This document shows, piece by piece, positions 26,892 to 37,900 of a stretch of DNA of 64,000 nucleotides. Source of the DNA: Nostoc sp. FACHB-152 (GTDB lineage: Bacteria > Cyanobacteriota > Cyanobacteriia > Cyanobacteriales > Nostocaceae). The first letter of the stretch is position 1, and the number at the start of each line of letters is the position of its first letter. The notes under the pieces are model-generated. The model was not told where the DNA came from, made no database searches, and saw only the letters and a list, made by a program, of their open reading frames with translations. Where the stretch lies: assembly GCF_014697475.1 (NCBI RefSeq), contig NZ_JACJRV010000011.1:92755-156754 (forward strand), in the 5' to 3' direction. The position numbers and the translations under genes were made by a program.

Positions 26892-28337
26892 ATGACCCTA
26901 ACTGTTTACAATACCCTCACCCGTCGTCAAGAACCGTTTGAAACAGTCGAACCAGGCAAGGTTAAGATGTATTATTGCGGCGTGACGGTCTATGACTACT
27001 GCCATTTGGGTCATGCTAGAGCTTGCATCGTTTGGGATGTTGTGCGCCGCTATCTCCAGTTTATCGGTTATGAAGTGCGCTATGTGCAGAATTTTACTGA
27101 TGTTGATGACAAAATTCTCAACCGCGCACGAGAAGAACACTCATCAATGGAGGCTGTAGCTGAACGCTTCATCAAGGCCTATTTTGATGATATGGCACGG
27201 TTAGGAATTAAAGAAGCTGATGAATATCCCCGCGCGACACATACGATGAATGGGATTCAGCGATTAATTCATGAATTAGAAAATAAAGGCTTTGCCTATC
27301 CTTCCGATGGTGATGTTTACTATGCAGTGCGGCAGTTTGCTGAGTATGGCAAGCTTTCTGGTCGCAAGTTAGAAGATATGCAAGCTGGTGCGAGTGATCG
27401 CGTTAATGTAGAAGACCCAGAATATCAAAAGAAAAAAGACCCCTTTGACTTTGCTTTGTGGAAAGCCGCTAAACCCGGTGAACCTGCTTGGGAATCACCT
27501 TGGGGTGCTGGTCGTCCGGGTTGGCATATTGAATGCTCGGCGATGGTGCGCGATCGCTTGGGTGAAACAATAGATATTCATGCTGGTGGTGCTGACTTAA
27601 TTTTCCCCCACCACGAAAACGAAATTGCTCAATCAGAAGCTGTCACAGGTAAACCTTTAGCTAATTACTGGATGCACAACGGGATGGTAAAAGTGGACGG
27701 TGAGAAAATGTCCAAGTCTTTGGGCAACTTTACCACCATCCGCGACTTACTTGATCGTGATGTTGATCCAATGGCAGTAAGATTATTTGTGTTGATGGCG
27801 CAATATCGTAAGCCTATTGATTTTACCGACGAAGCAATTACCGCAGCCACTAACGGCTGGCACACCCTTAAAGAAGGTTTGCTGTTTGGTTATCAATACG
27901 GTAAGCAACTCGGTTGGGGAGTGGATGATATCTCACTACTACCTGAAACTGTTGAACGCTTTAAAGAAACTGTCAACGATGACTTTAATTTCCCTGGTGG
28001 GTTAGCTGTGATATTTGAATTAGCCAAAGAATTACGGCGAGAGGGAAACATCATCGTTCATGAAGGTAAAACTGCAACCCCAGCCGATGAACTCCAAAAA
28101 CAATGGCAAACTCTTGTTACTTTGGCAGAGGTTTTAGGTTTAACAGCCGAAATTGAAAATGCCAGTCCGGCAAATGATGGTCTTAGCGATGCTGAAATTG
28201 AAGATTTGATTCAACAACGGCAAGCGGCTAGAAAATCCAGGAATTTTGCAGAAGCAGACCGTATTCGGAATGAACTACAAGCCAAAAACATTACTTTAAT
28301 TGATAGCTCTGAAGGTACGCGCTGGCACAGAAATTAA
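26892..28337 (+). CDS. cysS: Cysteinyl-tRNA synthetase
   Basis: The enzyme charges tRNA-Cys. From the ATG at 26892 the length is 481 residues; an upstream extension to 26823 is not conserved in character. The zinc Cys is in [10 protein letters not shown], the HIGH variant HLGH is at about 38-41, the Zn ligands continue in WHIECSAM and HHENE, and the KMSKS loop in [11 protein letters not shown] lies near 270. The C-terminal helical anticodon region includes [20 protein letters not shown]. It is divergent from the CobW gene. Confidence 0.97.
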   Translation: MTLTVYNTLTRRQEPFETVEPGKVKMYYCGVTVYDYCHLGHARACIVWDVVRRYLQFIGYEVRYVQNFTDVDDKILNRAREEHSSMEAVAERFIKAYFDDMARLGIKEADEYPRATHTMNGIQRLIHELENKGFAYPSDGDVYYAVRQFAEYGKLSGRKLEDMQAGASDRVNVEDPEYQKKKDPFDFALWKAAKPGEPAWESPWGAGRPGWHIECSAMVRDRLGETIDIHAGGADLIFPHHENEIAQSEAVTGKPLANYWMHNGMVKVDGEKMSKSLGNFTTIRDLLDRDVDPMAVRLFVLMAQYRKPIDFTDEAITAATNGWHTLKEGLLFGYQYGKQLGWGVDDISLLPETVERFKETVNDDFNFPGGLAVIFELAKELRREGNIIVHEGKTATPADELQKQWQTLVTLAEVLGLTAEIENASPANDGLSDAEIEDLIQQRQAARKSRNFAEADRIRNELQAKNITLIDSSEGTRWHRN

Positions 28338-28347
28338 TTTCACACAT

Positions 28348-28411
28348 AGGCTTTTGTAAATCTCAGATAGGAGTTTTTATTGAAAAACCTCTATTACAAA
28401 AGCCTTTTTTT
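28348..28411 (+). terminator. Terminator of cysS
   Basis: AGGCTTTTGTAA (28348-28359) pairs with TTACAAAAGCCT (28394-28405), followed by seven T. The loop is long (34 nt) and carries an inner AAACCTC/GAGTTTT pairing. Confidence 0.8.
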
Positions 28412-28820
28412 CACTAAATTTTCGTTAAAAAAACTCTTTGTTAGCAGTAATGTCATGAAAATATTACATTACAGTTTAGACAAGGATTCCTTAAACTTCT
28501 AAATTGCTTTATTAATTCATGGTTTCTGCATTAATACATTAAATGCAACTTTTAGGCTGGGTGGTGAGAACAGTCTTGAAAAAGCATCTCAGGTTTGATA
28601 ATTTACATCGATTAGGGTAAAAGTGCAAAAATAGCAATTAGTATCAAATACAACAAATTTTACTAGAAAAAATAAAATTTTATAGGTCTTACAGCAAAGC
28701 ACCAGACATTAAATAAAGCCTCTAATAGCTGTTTATTTGATAGCTAATATAGAGATAGATGAACAAATCAATAAACCTAGTTGCCAATAATAAACTTACT
28801 AAATTTGAATCTAAATTATT
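28412..28820. other. Upstream region of tldD, nothing definite
   Basis: About 410 bp of AT-rich sequence without a convincing gene or repeat. It presumably carries the tldD promoter and leader. Confidence 0.4.
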
Positions 28821-30260
28821 ATGTGGTCTGAACTAACAAAAGCGATCGCTAACTTTAACATACCTGCTGATTGGATTGGTATCAGAGCCGTCAAAGAAAC
28901 AGCATCGAACCGTTATGTCCGCGATGGCATACCTCAAGCTAACGGTAAATCTATCACCGAGGGAGCCATGATCGAAGTTTTAGTTAATGGCTGTTTAGGT
29001 TATGCCGCTACCAATTCTTTAGAAATAGCTTCCCTAGAATCTGCTGCCCAAATAGCTTATAAACAAGCACTCTTCTCTAGTCAATGGTGGATATATCCGT
29101 TTAAAGAAACTGAACGTCCCAAAGTAGTAGGTGAATACAACTCGCCATTTTTGGAACCCTTAGACGCGCTGAGTCCAGGAGAAATTAATGATTTGTTGGT
29201 GCGGATGTGCCACACGCTAAAAGTTAGTGACAAAATCGTGCAAACCACAGCCAGCATCAGCACTAGTGAACGAGAAAGTTGGTTTGTCAGCAGCAACGGT
29301 TCAGAAGTCTATCAAAAGTTTATCTCTTTAGGGACTAGTTATGGAGCGATCGCTCAAGACGGCGCAATTGTTCAGCAACGCACTAACAACGGTTGGAAAG
29401 CGCATTGTTATCAAGGTGGATGGGAACTTTTAAGACAAGAAAATTTATGGCAACGAGTGCGACAAGTAGGAGAACAAGCTGTAGAACTGTTGACAGCAGA
29501 TGAATGTCCAAACATCCGCACTAATTTAGTCTTAGCCCCAGACCAAATGATGCTGCAAATTCATGAAAGCGTCGGGCATCCATTAGAAATTGACCGGATT
29601 TTAGGTGATGAGCGCAACTATGCTGGCGGTAGCTTTATCACAACCGAAGATTTTGGTCAGCGAGTTTACGGTTCACCATTAATGAACATTACTTTTGACC
29701 CCACAGTACCGGGTGAGTATGCCAGCTATGCTTTTGATGATACTGGTGCAGTAGCCACAAGGGAATATGTGATTCAAGAAGGCGTACTACAACGAGGTTT
29801 AGGCAGTTTAGAAAGTCAAGCTAGAGCCGGAGTACCTGGAGTCGCTTGCGCCCGTGCTTGTTCGTGGAATCGCCCAGCAATTGATCGCATGGCTAACTTA
29901 AACTTAGAACCAGGAAACGCCACCTTTGACGAAATCATCAGCAGTATAGAACATGGCGTTTACATGGAATCAAATCGGTCTTGGTCAATTGATGACCGCC
30001 GTTATAAATTCCAGTTTGGTTGCGAATATGCCAAATTAATTGAAAATGGAAAACTCACCAAAACCCTCCGCAACCCCAACTATCGCGCCACAACCCCAGA
30101 ATTTTGGCACAGCCTCATCAAAGTTGGAAATGCTGACAGCTGGCAAATGTACGGTACTCCCTACTGCGGTAAAGGAGAACCCAATCAAGCTATTTGGGTA
30201 GGACACGGTTCACCTGTTTGTGTATTTGCTAACGTTGAAGTCTTCGGCGGAGGTAGTTGA
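28821..30260 (+). CDS. tldD: TldD metalloprotease subunit
   Basis: TldD pairs with TldE to form a heterodimeric zinc protease that degrades unfolded peptides and, in some bacteria, processes modified peptides. The 479 residues include the zinc motif HESVGH at 248-253, preceded by LAPDQMMLQI. Further conserved blocks are GDERNYAGGSF and the C-terminal ARACSWNRPAIDRMANLNLE. The catalytic motif is intact. tldE follows 79 bp downstream, so the two probably form one operon. Confidence 0.93.
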   Translation: MWSELTKAIANFNIPADWIGIRAVKETASNRYVRDGIPQANGKSITEGAMIEVLVNGCLGYAATNSLEIASLESAAQIAYKQALFSSQWWIYPFKETERPKVVGEYNSPFLEPLDALSPGEINDLLVRMCHTLKVSDKIVQTTASISTSERESWFVSSNGSEVYQKFISLGTSYGAIAQDGAIVQQRTNNGWKAHCYQGGWELLRQENLWQRVRQVGEQAVELLTADECPNIRTNLVLAPDQMMLQIHESVGHPLEIDRILGDERNYAGGSFITTEDFGQRVYGSPLMNITFDPTVPGEYASYAFDDTGAVATREYVIQEGVLQRGLGSLESQARAGVPGVACARACSWNRPAIDRMANLNLEPGNATFDEIISSIEHGVYMESNRSWSIDDRRYKFQFGCEYAKLIENGKLTKTLRNPNYRATTPEFWHSLIKVGNADSWQMYGTPYCGKGEPNQAIWVGHGSPVCVFANVEVFGGGS

Positions 30261-30339
30261 AGAAGCTAAAAATCAAAAGTCAAAAACATGACTTTTTTAT
30301 ATCTAATTTAATTACTAATTACGAATTAATAATTTACCA

Positions 30340-31683
30340 ATGAAAGAAGAATTAACATCGTTAGAATATAGCTTTAATCATCTCTTAGAAACTCTGCTAA
30401 TTAAAAAATTTGAAGATGAAGAATTTACCCTCAAACTGAGCAGTGAGCGTAGTCAATTTACACGATTTAATCATGCGAAAGTTAGGCAAACTGGCTGTGT
30501 AGCAGATGGTTGGATTGAACTAACTTTAATGGCAGATCAACGCAGTAGTGCTAGACAATTTCCTTTTACGGGAAACTGGGAAAAAGATTGGTACAGGGTA
30601 TATCAAGCATTACAAGAATTACGAGATGAACTACCTATATTACCCATTGATACTTATTTAGTTTTGCCTTCAGGTAACAATAATAGTCGAGAAGTTCATC
30701 ATAGTAATTTATTAGCACCAGAAGCAGTAGTTTCTAGTATCTTAGCAGAAGTAGCAGAGTTAGATTTTACTGGGATTTATGCTGGGGGCGTGGTAATTAA
30801 AGCCTATGGTGATTCTAGTGGTCAAAAACATTGGTTTGCCACCGACACTTTTACATTAGATTATTCTTTGTTTATTAATTCTGGACAAGCTGTTAAAGGT
30901 ATATTTGCCGGAAGCAGTTGGGATGTTGCAAGTTACGCTGCAAAAATTAGCGAAGCAAAAAAGCAACTCAAATTGCTTTCACTTCCAGCAAAACAATTGC
31001 CTAGAGGACAGTATAAAACTTATTTTGCACCTGCGGCTGTTGCTGATTTATTAAATATGCTTTCTTGGAGTGCTGTAAGTGAAGCAGATATTCAACAAGG
31101 AAATAGTGCTTTAGCCGCCTTATCAAGAAAAGAAAAACAGTTATCTTCTAAATTTAGTTTGAAAGAAAACTTTCAATTAGGTTTAGTGCCGCGCTTTAAT
31201 GAATTAGGCGAAATGGCAGCACCAGAATTACCAATTATAGAACAAGGAATTTTAGTAAATAGCTTAGTTAATTCTCGTACTGCTAAAGAATATCAAAAAA
31301 TTGCTAACGGTGCTAATAGTTCAGAAAGTTTACGCACGCCAGAAATAAGTCCGGGAAATTTAAAATTTGAGCAGATTTTATCTAGTTTAGATACAGGGTT
31401 ATATGTCTCAAATTTACATTATCTAAATTGGAGCGATCGCCCCACAGGTAGAATTACAGGTATGACTCGTTATGCCTGTTTTTGGGTAGAAAACGGCGAA
31501 ATTATTGCACCTATCGAAAACTTGCGCTTTGATGAAAGCCTCTATCGGTTTTGGGGAGAAAATTTAGTTGATTTCACTAATTTTCAAGAATTTATCCCCG
31601 AAGTAGGCACATATGAAAGTCGCCAATTAGGTGGAAATTTAGTTCCTGGTATGTTAGTGAATGATTTTACTTACACCTTGTAG
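30340..31683 (+). CDS. tldE: TldE/PmbA family partner protein
   Basis: The 447-residue protein belongs to the PmbA/TldE half of the TldD/E protease. It lacks an HExxH motif, as expected for the non-catalytic subunit. Conserved stretches are QTGCVADGWIELTLMADQR, PRGQYKTYFAPAAVADLLNML and LGGNLVPGMLVNDFTYTL. It is downstream of tldD in the same direction. This copy is diverged from enterobacterial PmbA, so substrates may differ. Confidence 0.9.
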   Translation: MKEELTSLEYSFNHLLETLLIKKFEDEEFTLKLSSERSQFTRFNHAKVRQTGCVADGWIELTLMADQRSSARQFPFTGNWEKDWYRVYQALQELRDELPILPIDTYLVLPSGNNNSREVHHSNLLAPEAVVSSILAEVAELDFTGIYAGGVVIKAYGDSSGQKHWFATDTFTLDYSLFINSGQAVKGIFAGSSWDVASYAAKISEAKKQLKLLSLPAKQLPRGQYKTYFAPAAVADLLNMLSWSAVSEADIQQGNSALAALSRKEKQLSSKFSLKENFQLGLVPRFNELGEMAAPELPIIEQGILVNSLVNSRTAKEYQKIANGANSSESLRTPEISPGNLKFEQILSSLDTGLYVSNLHYLNWSDRPTGRITGMTRYACFWVENGEIIAPIENLRFDESLYRFWGENLVDFTNFQEFIPEVGTYESRQLGGNLVPGMLVNDFTYTL

Positions 31684-32215
31684 GTATAGCGAGTGACAGG
31701 TGACAGGTAATAGATGACAGAATAACAGCTTATTTAATGGCTAAAATTTTATAGCAGTTAAAGCATAGATTATGACATATAGCAACCGAATCGAAACATA
31801 GTTTAAAACTTCAACAGATGAGATAAATTAGAAACTGCAAGGCTTTTATATCTGTCACCTATAACCTGTTCCCTATTCCCTGCTATAACGGAGTTAAAAA
31901 TTTTTTACTTGCAAATTTGTTTATGTATAGAAATATTGAGAATACTTTCTCAAAGTATATGAACAATTATTAAGTAGCTGCTCTATCTGGATAACAAGAT
32001 TTGCATAAGACTAAGAATTATTTCGTTTAACAATATATATTGTTGTTGTTTTAAAACGCTGAATTACAACAATAGGAAAGGTTTCAGCGATCGCAACACT
32101 AACTAACTAGTAAATAGTCCTATTTATTCAACGCTACAAGTTTTGGGACAATCAAAGACTAATAATTTCGCAATCATAGTCCACCTCTGATTCACCTCAT
32201 AAGGGAGAACGCCTG
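31684..32215. other. Long upstream region of chlB with palindrome
   Basis: This 530-bp spacer contains a 16-bp perfect palindrome, AACAATATATATTGTT, at 32029-32044, about 170 bp before chlB. AGGTGACAGGTAATAG-type short repeats are at 31690-31725. No gene was found. The palindrome could be an operator for light- or oxygen-dependent control of chlB. Confidence 0.5.
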
Positions 32216-33742
32216 ATGAAATTGGCTTACTGGATGTATGCAGGCCCAGCCCATATTGGCACTTTGCGAATCGCTAGTTCGTTTAAAAACGTTCATGCGA
32301 TTATGCACGCCCCACTCGGAGATGATTATTTTAACGTCATGCGTTCCATGCTCTCACGAGAGCGAGATTTTACACCAGTGACAACCAGTGTTGTAGATCG
32401 CAACGTCTTGGCGCGTGGTTCTCAAGAAAAGGTGGTCGATAATATTACCCGCAAAGATGCTGAAGAACACCCGGATTTGATTGTGTTAACTCCCACCTGT
32501 ACCTCTAGCATTCTGCAAGAAGATTTACACAACTTTGTAGAACGCGCCCGGATTGAGGCTAAAGGCGATGTCCTTCTAGCAGATGTTAATCACTATCGCG
32601 CTAACGAACTGCAAGCAGCCGATCGTACTCTACATCAAATCGTCCAATACTATATCGAGAAAGCCCGGAAAAAAGGCGAACTACCTACAACCAAAACCGA
32701 AAAGCCATCAGTTAACATCATCGGTATTTCTACCCTTGGTTTTCACAACAACCACGACTGCACCGAACTGAAAAGACTCATGGGTGATTTGGGAATTGAG
32801 GTGAACGCAGTCATTCCCGAAGGTGCTTCAGTTCATGAGTTGAAGAATCTACCCAAAGCTTGGTTTAACTTGGTTCCTTACCGGGAACTCGGTTTGATGA
32901 CAGCTAATTACCTGCAAGCAGAATTCGGCACACCTTGTATAGACATTACACCAATGGGTGTGGTAGAAACTGCGCGTTGCATCCGTAAGATTCAACAGAT
33001 AATTAACGAACAAGGCGCAAATGTTGACTATGAAGAATATATCAACGAGCAAACCTTGTATGTCTCCCAAGCAGCTTGGTTCTCCCGTTCAATTGACTGT
33101 CAGAATTTGACTGGTAAAAAAGCTGTGGTATTTGGCGACAACACCCACGCCGCCGCTCTCACCAAAATTCTCTCGCGGGAAATGGGGATTCATGTAGTTT
33201 GGGCTGGAACTTATTGTAAATATGATGCAGACTGGTTCCGCGAACAAGTAAGCGAATATTGCGATGAAGTACTGATTACTGACGATCATGGCGCAATTGG
33301 GGACGCGATCGCTCGTGTTGAACCCTCAGCCATTTTCGGTACACAAATGGAACGCCACGTTGGGAAACGCTTAGATATTCCTTGCGGTGTTATTGCTGCA
33401 CCTATTCACGTGCAGAACTTCCCCATTGGTTACAAACCATTCTTAGGTTACGAAGGTACAAATCAAATCACAGATTTAATCTACAATTCCTTTACTTTAG
33501 GAATGGAAGACCATTTATTAGAAATATTTGGTGGACACGATACTAAGGAAGTAATTACTAAAGGTATTTCTGCCGAATCTGATTTGAATTGGACAAAAGA
33601 TGGTCTAGCAGAATTGAATAAAATACCTGGATTTGTACGCGGTAAAGTGAAGCGAAATACGGAAAAATTCGCGCGCGATCGCGGCTTCAAAGATATCAAT
33701 GCTGAGGTGCTATACGCTGCCAAAGAAGCTGTAGGAGCATAA
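32216..33742 (+). CDS. chlB: Light-independent protochlorophyllide reductase subunit B
   Basis: ChlB is the catalytic NifK-like subunit of the dark-operative protochlorophyllide oxidoreductase (with ChlN and ChlL). It contains 508 residues, starting [33 protein letters not shown] carries a cluster-ligating Cys, and [19 protein letters not shown] and [19 protein letters not shown] are family blocks. The C-terminal segment typical of ChlB is complete. ChlL/ChlN are not in this window. The ribosome-binding site is AAGGGAGAACG just before the ATG. Confidence 0.97.
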   Translation: MKLAYWMYAGPAHIGTLRIASSFKNVHAIMHAPLGDDYFNVMRSMLSRERDFTPVTTSVVDRNVLARGSQEKVVDNITRKDAEEHPDLIVLTPTCTSSILQEDLHNFVERARIEAKGDVLLADVNHYRANELQAADRTLHQIVQYYIEKARKKGELPTTKTEKPSVNIIGISTLGFHNNHDCTELKRLMGDLGIEVNAVIPEGASVHELKNLPKAWFNLVPYRELGLMTANYLQAEFGTPCIDITPMGVVETARCIRKIQQIINEQGANVDYEEYINEQTLYVSQAAWFSRSIDCQNLTGKKAVVFGDNTHAAALTKILSREMGIHVVWAGTYCKYDADWFREQVSEYCDEVLITDDHGAIGDAIARVEPSAIFGTQMERHVGKRLDIPCGVIAAPIHVQNFPIGYKPFLGYEGTNQITDLIYNSFTLGMEDHLLEIFGGHDTKEVITKGISAESDLNWTKDGLAELNKIPGFVRGKVKRNTEKFARDRGFKDINAEVLYAAKEAVGA

Positions 33743-33750
33743 TTATAAAT

Positions 33751-33782
33751 AAAAAAGGGGATGTTTTTATTGTCCCCTTTTC
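33751..33782 (+). terminator. Terminator of chlB, copy of the gltS terminator
   Basis: AAAAAAGGGGA pairs with TCCCCTTTT across a 12-nt loop. The 55 bp at 33751-33805 align without gaps with 34909-34963, the terminator and 3' flank of gltS, differing mainly in the loop. Confidence 0.85.
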
Positions 33783-33892
33783 ATTCATTAGTAATTAGCT
33801 ATTGAGCATTGATGTTAGCAAGAATACTTCTCAGATATCCTCTTAGAATAGAAATAGAATTATCGCTAATTGAATGAAGGTAATAAGGTACT

Positions 33893-34186
33893 ATGCCAGA
33901 AGTTGCAAACTATCATCAAAAATTGACTAGCCGAATTATACCTATTGTACAAAAGTTATTTAAAAGGAATAGTTTATATCTAGTCAAGTTGAACCAACAA
34001 GAGATGATAGAAATGTTGGTAGACCTTTTTGGAAAATTCACTCCTGAAGAAATGCAGGAAATTCAAGATGATGATTTAACAGACAGAATTAATAGTATTC
34101 TAGTCTTAGAAGCTGTTTCAGGAACATTAAATGACTTAACTCCTGAGCAAATAGCAATTTTTGATGCATCTGTAGAAGGTAAATAG
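33893..34186 (+). CDS. Putative antitoxin paired with PIN toxin
   Basis: This 97-residue protein starts MPEVANYHQKLTSRIIPIVQ and is rich in acidic and helical residues (LFGKFTPEEMQEIQDDDL, LNDLTPEQIAIFD). It shows no classical ribbon-helix-helix or AbrB motif. Its position directly before a PIN-domain gene, 4 bp apart, suggests a VapB-like antitoxin of an unusual type. Assignment rests mainly on context. Confidence 0.7.
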   Translation: MPEVANYHQKLTSRIIPIVQKLFKRNSLYLVKLNQQEMIEMLVDLFGKFTPEEMQEIQDDDLTDRINSILVLEAVSGTLNDLTPEQIAIFDASVEGK

Positions 34187-34190
34187 AAAG

Positions 34191-34601
34191 TTGGCTTATT
34201 TACTAGATACAAACATAGTTACTTATATTCTCAAGAGAAATCCTATTATAGATACTAAAATTCGGGAAGTACGCCGTCTTAAACAAGATATTTTCATTAG
34301 TTGTATAACTTACTATGAGATAAAAAGAGGTCTTTTAGCTATCAATGCCACAAGACAGTTAGTAGATTTCAATCAGTTTTGTGAGATTTATCAAGTTTTA
34401 TTAATCGATGATTTAGAAATTATAGAAACTGCCTGCAAGATTCAAGTTGATTTAAAAAGTAGAGGACATCGTTTAGAAGATGCAGATATCTTAATTGCGT
34501 CTACTGCGATCGCACGTGGTTTAACTCTAGTCTCTAACGATTCTGATTTGCAGCGAGTGCAAGGGTTAAGTTTAGAAAATTGGCTGTTAGCTGAACCCTA
34601 A
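34191..34601 (+). CDS. vapC: PIN-domain ribonuclease toxin (VapC-like)
   Basis: The 136-residue protein starts at TTG and reads AYLLDTNIVTYILKRNP, with the first PIN Asp in LLDTN. The second acidic site is in SCITYYEIKRGLL, and the third/fourth in LEDADILIASTAIARGLTLVSND. These are the four acidic residues of the PIN active site, so it should be an active Mg-dependent RNase. It is translationally close to the upstream antitoxin-like gene. Length is typical of VapC. Confidence 0.88.
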   Translation: MAYLLDTNIVTYILKRNPIIDTKIREVRRLKQDIFISCITYYEIKRGLLAINATRQLVDFNQFCEIYQVLLIDDLEIIETACKIQVDLKSRGHRLEDADILIASTAIARGLTLVSNDSDLQRVQGLSLENWLLAEP

Positions 34602-34670
34602 ATTATTTACGAAACCAACCATATAGACGCGCTTTACTGGGGTTCCCGCAGGGTAGGACGCAAAGAACAT

Positions 34671-34815
34671 AACTCAGGGAATGAGCCGTCTTCATCTAAG
34701 AATTATGCTAATCCACCAGTCATCCCCGCAGCTACGTTACGCCCTACGTTGCCAAGGACAACTATTACACCACTAGTCATGTATTCACAACAGTGATCAC
34801 CTGCGCCTTCTACTA
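34671..34815 (-). pseudogene. Decayed fragment of a second gltS 3' region
   Basis: This 145-bp stretch aligns without indels with gltS at 35199-35343 (offset 528 bp), same strand. It encodes [19 protein letters not shown] and so on, but one Tyr codon (TAC) is a stop (TAA). Many differences are synonymous. It cannot make a protein and is a duplication remnant. Confidence 0.88.
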
Positions 34816-34908
34816 TTGTTAAAAATTTAATTAAGTATCTAAAACAGCTTTAATTTCTGTCAGAATTAAATTAACCTTTAAAGATTTGCATAAAATTTAA
34901 TAACTATG

Positions 34909-34941
34909 AAAAAAGGGGACGACACTAATGTCCCCTTTTTA
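34909..34941 (-). terminator. Terminator of gltS
   Basis: AAAAAAGGGGAC (34909-34920) pairs with GTCCCCTTTTT (34930-34940), with A/T runs on both sides. It follows the gltS stop codon at 34964. Confidence 0.85.
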
Positions 34942-34963
34942 TTCATAAGTAATCAGCTATTGA

Positions 34964-37900
34964 CTACACAGAACTCAGATGTTTTTCCACCACTGCTTGA
35001 GGATTAGCCTCTGGACTATCCGCCTCAGAAGGTGGTACTAATTGCCAGAACTTAGACACAAATTCTAGCCAATTTTGCAGAATTGCTTTTGCTTTTGGTG
35101 AACCAGTAAGTTCTGCATGAGTTCTAATTAAATCTTGGAGTTGCTTCTGTCCCGCTTCCGTTAGGACTCGCTGAATTTTGACGTTTTCCCGATTGACTAA
35201 CTCAGGGAATGAGTCATCTTCATCTAGGAAGTATGCTAATCCACCAGTCATCCCCGCAGCTACGTTACGCCCCACGTTGCCCAGGATAACTATGACACCA
35301 CCAGTCATGTATTCGCAACAGTGATCACCTGCACCTTCGACTACGGCTGTGGCTTTGGAGTTACGGACTGCAAAGCGTTCACCTGCTAGACCGTTGGCAA
35401 ATAAGTATCCACCAGTAGCACCGTAGAGGCACGTATTGCCAACTATCACGTTCTTAGATGGGTCATAGGTAGCCTCTGCTGGAGGTTTGATGATGATTTC
35501 ACCACCGTGCATTCCTTTGCCTACGTAGTCGTTGGCTTCACCTTCTAGATTTAAGGTGATACCAGGGAGGTTAAACGCACCAAAGCTTTGACCTACACTA
35601 CCTTGGAAGTTGAGATTAATTTGTCCTTCAAAGCCACCATCGCCGTATTGAGATGCGATCGCACCTGCTAATCTTGCACCTACTGTTCTATCTGTGTTGA
35701 CTATTTTTAAGGTCTTAGTCACAGTAGATTGGTTGCGAATGGCTAATTGAATATCCCCATCAGCCAGCAATTGATCATCTATTACCGGGCCGTTGCTGTG
35801 AACTTCTTCATGTACTAACCAGCTACGGTTTTCTTTAGTATCTGGTAGTTGCAATAAGCAGTTGAGATTCAATGCTTGGGTTTTGGCCAGTTTCGCTTCG
35901 GGACGGACGGTTAACAAGTCTGCACGACCGATAATTTCAGATAAGGAACGGTAGCCCAGTTTTGCTAACAAACTCCGCACTTCTTCCGCCACGAAATAGA
36001 AGAAATTGACGACGTGTTCGGGTATACCTTTGAACCGCAGGCGCAGTTTTTCATCTTGAGTCGCTACACCTACAGGACAGGTATTTTTGTGGCAAACTCT
36101 CGCCATTTGGCAACCTTCGGCAATCATCGCAATGGAACCAAAGCCGAATTCTTCGCCACCCATCAACGCAGCCATCAAGACATCCCAGCCAGTCTTCAGT
36201 CCGCCGTCTACGCGTAAGATGACGCGATCGCGCAAACTATTTTGCATTAGCACACGATGCACTTCACTTAAACCGAGTTCCCACGGTGAACCAGCGTGTT
36301 TAATCGAACTGAGCGGTGATGCACCTGTACCGCCATCATGTCCAGAAATTTGGATAATATCAGCGTTAGCTTTCGCTACACCCGCCGCAATTGTGCCAAT
36401 CCCGATTTCTGCTACTAATTTGACTGATACCTGCGCTTTCGGGTTGATTTGGTGCAAGTCAAAAATTAACTGCGCCAAGTCTTCAATCGAGTAGATATCA
36501 TGGTGCGGTGGTGGCGAAATCAATGTGACACCAGGCTTAGACCGCCTTAACATCGCAATGTAAGGACTGACTTTTGCTCCTGGTAGTTGTCCGCCTTCCC
36601 CTGGTTTTGCACCTTGGGCAATTTTGATTTCTATTTGTTTAGCACTGGCTAAATATCCTGGTGTCACACCAAAGCGTCCTGACGCAACTTGCTTGATGGA
36701 ACTCGAAGCAGTATCACCATTCCGCAGTCCCTTGAGGTGCGGTAAGGTGGGCGAGTAGCCAGATGCGTCTACATCATCTAAAACTTTGTAACGTACAGGA
36801 TCTTCGCCACCTTCTCCAGAGTTCGATCTACCACCAATCCGGTTCATGGCGATCGCCAGAACTTCATGGGCTTCCCGTGACAATGCACCTAAAGACATCC
36901 CACCAGTACAGAAGCGTTTGAGAATTTCTTCTGCTGATTCTACTTCTTCTAAAGGAATCGATGGGCGATCGCTTTGGAAGTCCAGCAAGTCTCTCAATGC
37001 GGTGATTGGTCTACCTTGGAGATACTGTTTGTAAACTTCGTAATGGTCGTATTGCTTGGTTTTAACAGCCTCATGCAATGCTTTAGACATTTCGGGGGTG
37101 TTCATGTGGTACTCGCCACCAGGACGGTAGTTAACAAACCCCAAGTTATCCAACTTCTTAGCTGTTAGTTCAGGGAATGCTTTGCAGTGGATGGAAAGTA
37201 CTTCTTGCGCTAGTTCACTAATACTCAAACCACCAATCCGAGAGGCTGTGCCCTGAAATCCCAGTGCTAATAAATCTCCACCAATCCCAATGGCTTCAAA
37301 TATTTGCGCTGCTTGATAGCTAGACAGCAAAGATATCCCCATCTTGGAGAGGATTTTTAGCAATCCTGACTCTACAGCTTTGCGGTAATTACCAATCGCT
37401 TGTTCTAAGCTGATGTTAGGCAATTTGCCCCGTTCCATGAACTGCTGTGTTTTCGGGTCAAACCACCAATCCCGGACTGTATCTAAAGCCATGTAGGGGC
37501 AAACAGCACCCGCACCATAGCCAATCAAACAAGCAAAGTGATGGGTACTCCAGCACTGAGCCGTATCCACAATCAGGGATGTTTTCATCCGCAAGCCTTC
37601 GCGGATCAGGTGGTGATGCACTGCACCAATTGCCAATAAAGGCGGAATGTAGCTGTATTCTGAGCTAATACTTTCACCTGAGCGATCGCTTAAAATCAAT
37701 ATCTTCGCACCAGCACGCACTGACTCGGCTGCTTGTGCTTGCAAAGCTTGCACCGCCGCTTTTAATCCTTCTGGGCCGTTAGCAATGGGAAATACAGTTG
37801 ACAATTCGGCTGTAGAAAAACCCGATGCTTTTATTGCATCTAATTCTGCCTCTGTCAACACAGGCGAATCCAACTTCAGCCTCTTGGCATATTCTGGTTT

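Noticed and set aside
36087..36494. 135-codon frame antisense to gltS
   Set aside because: It lies fully inside the conserved gltS synthase domain; no domain was recognised in it.
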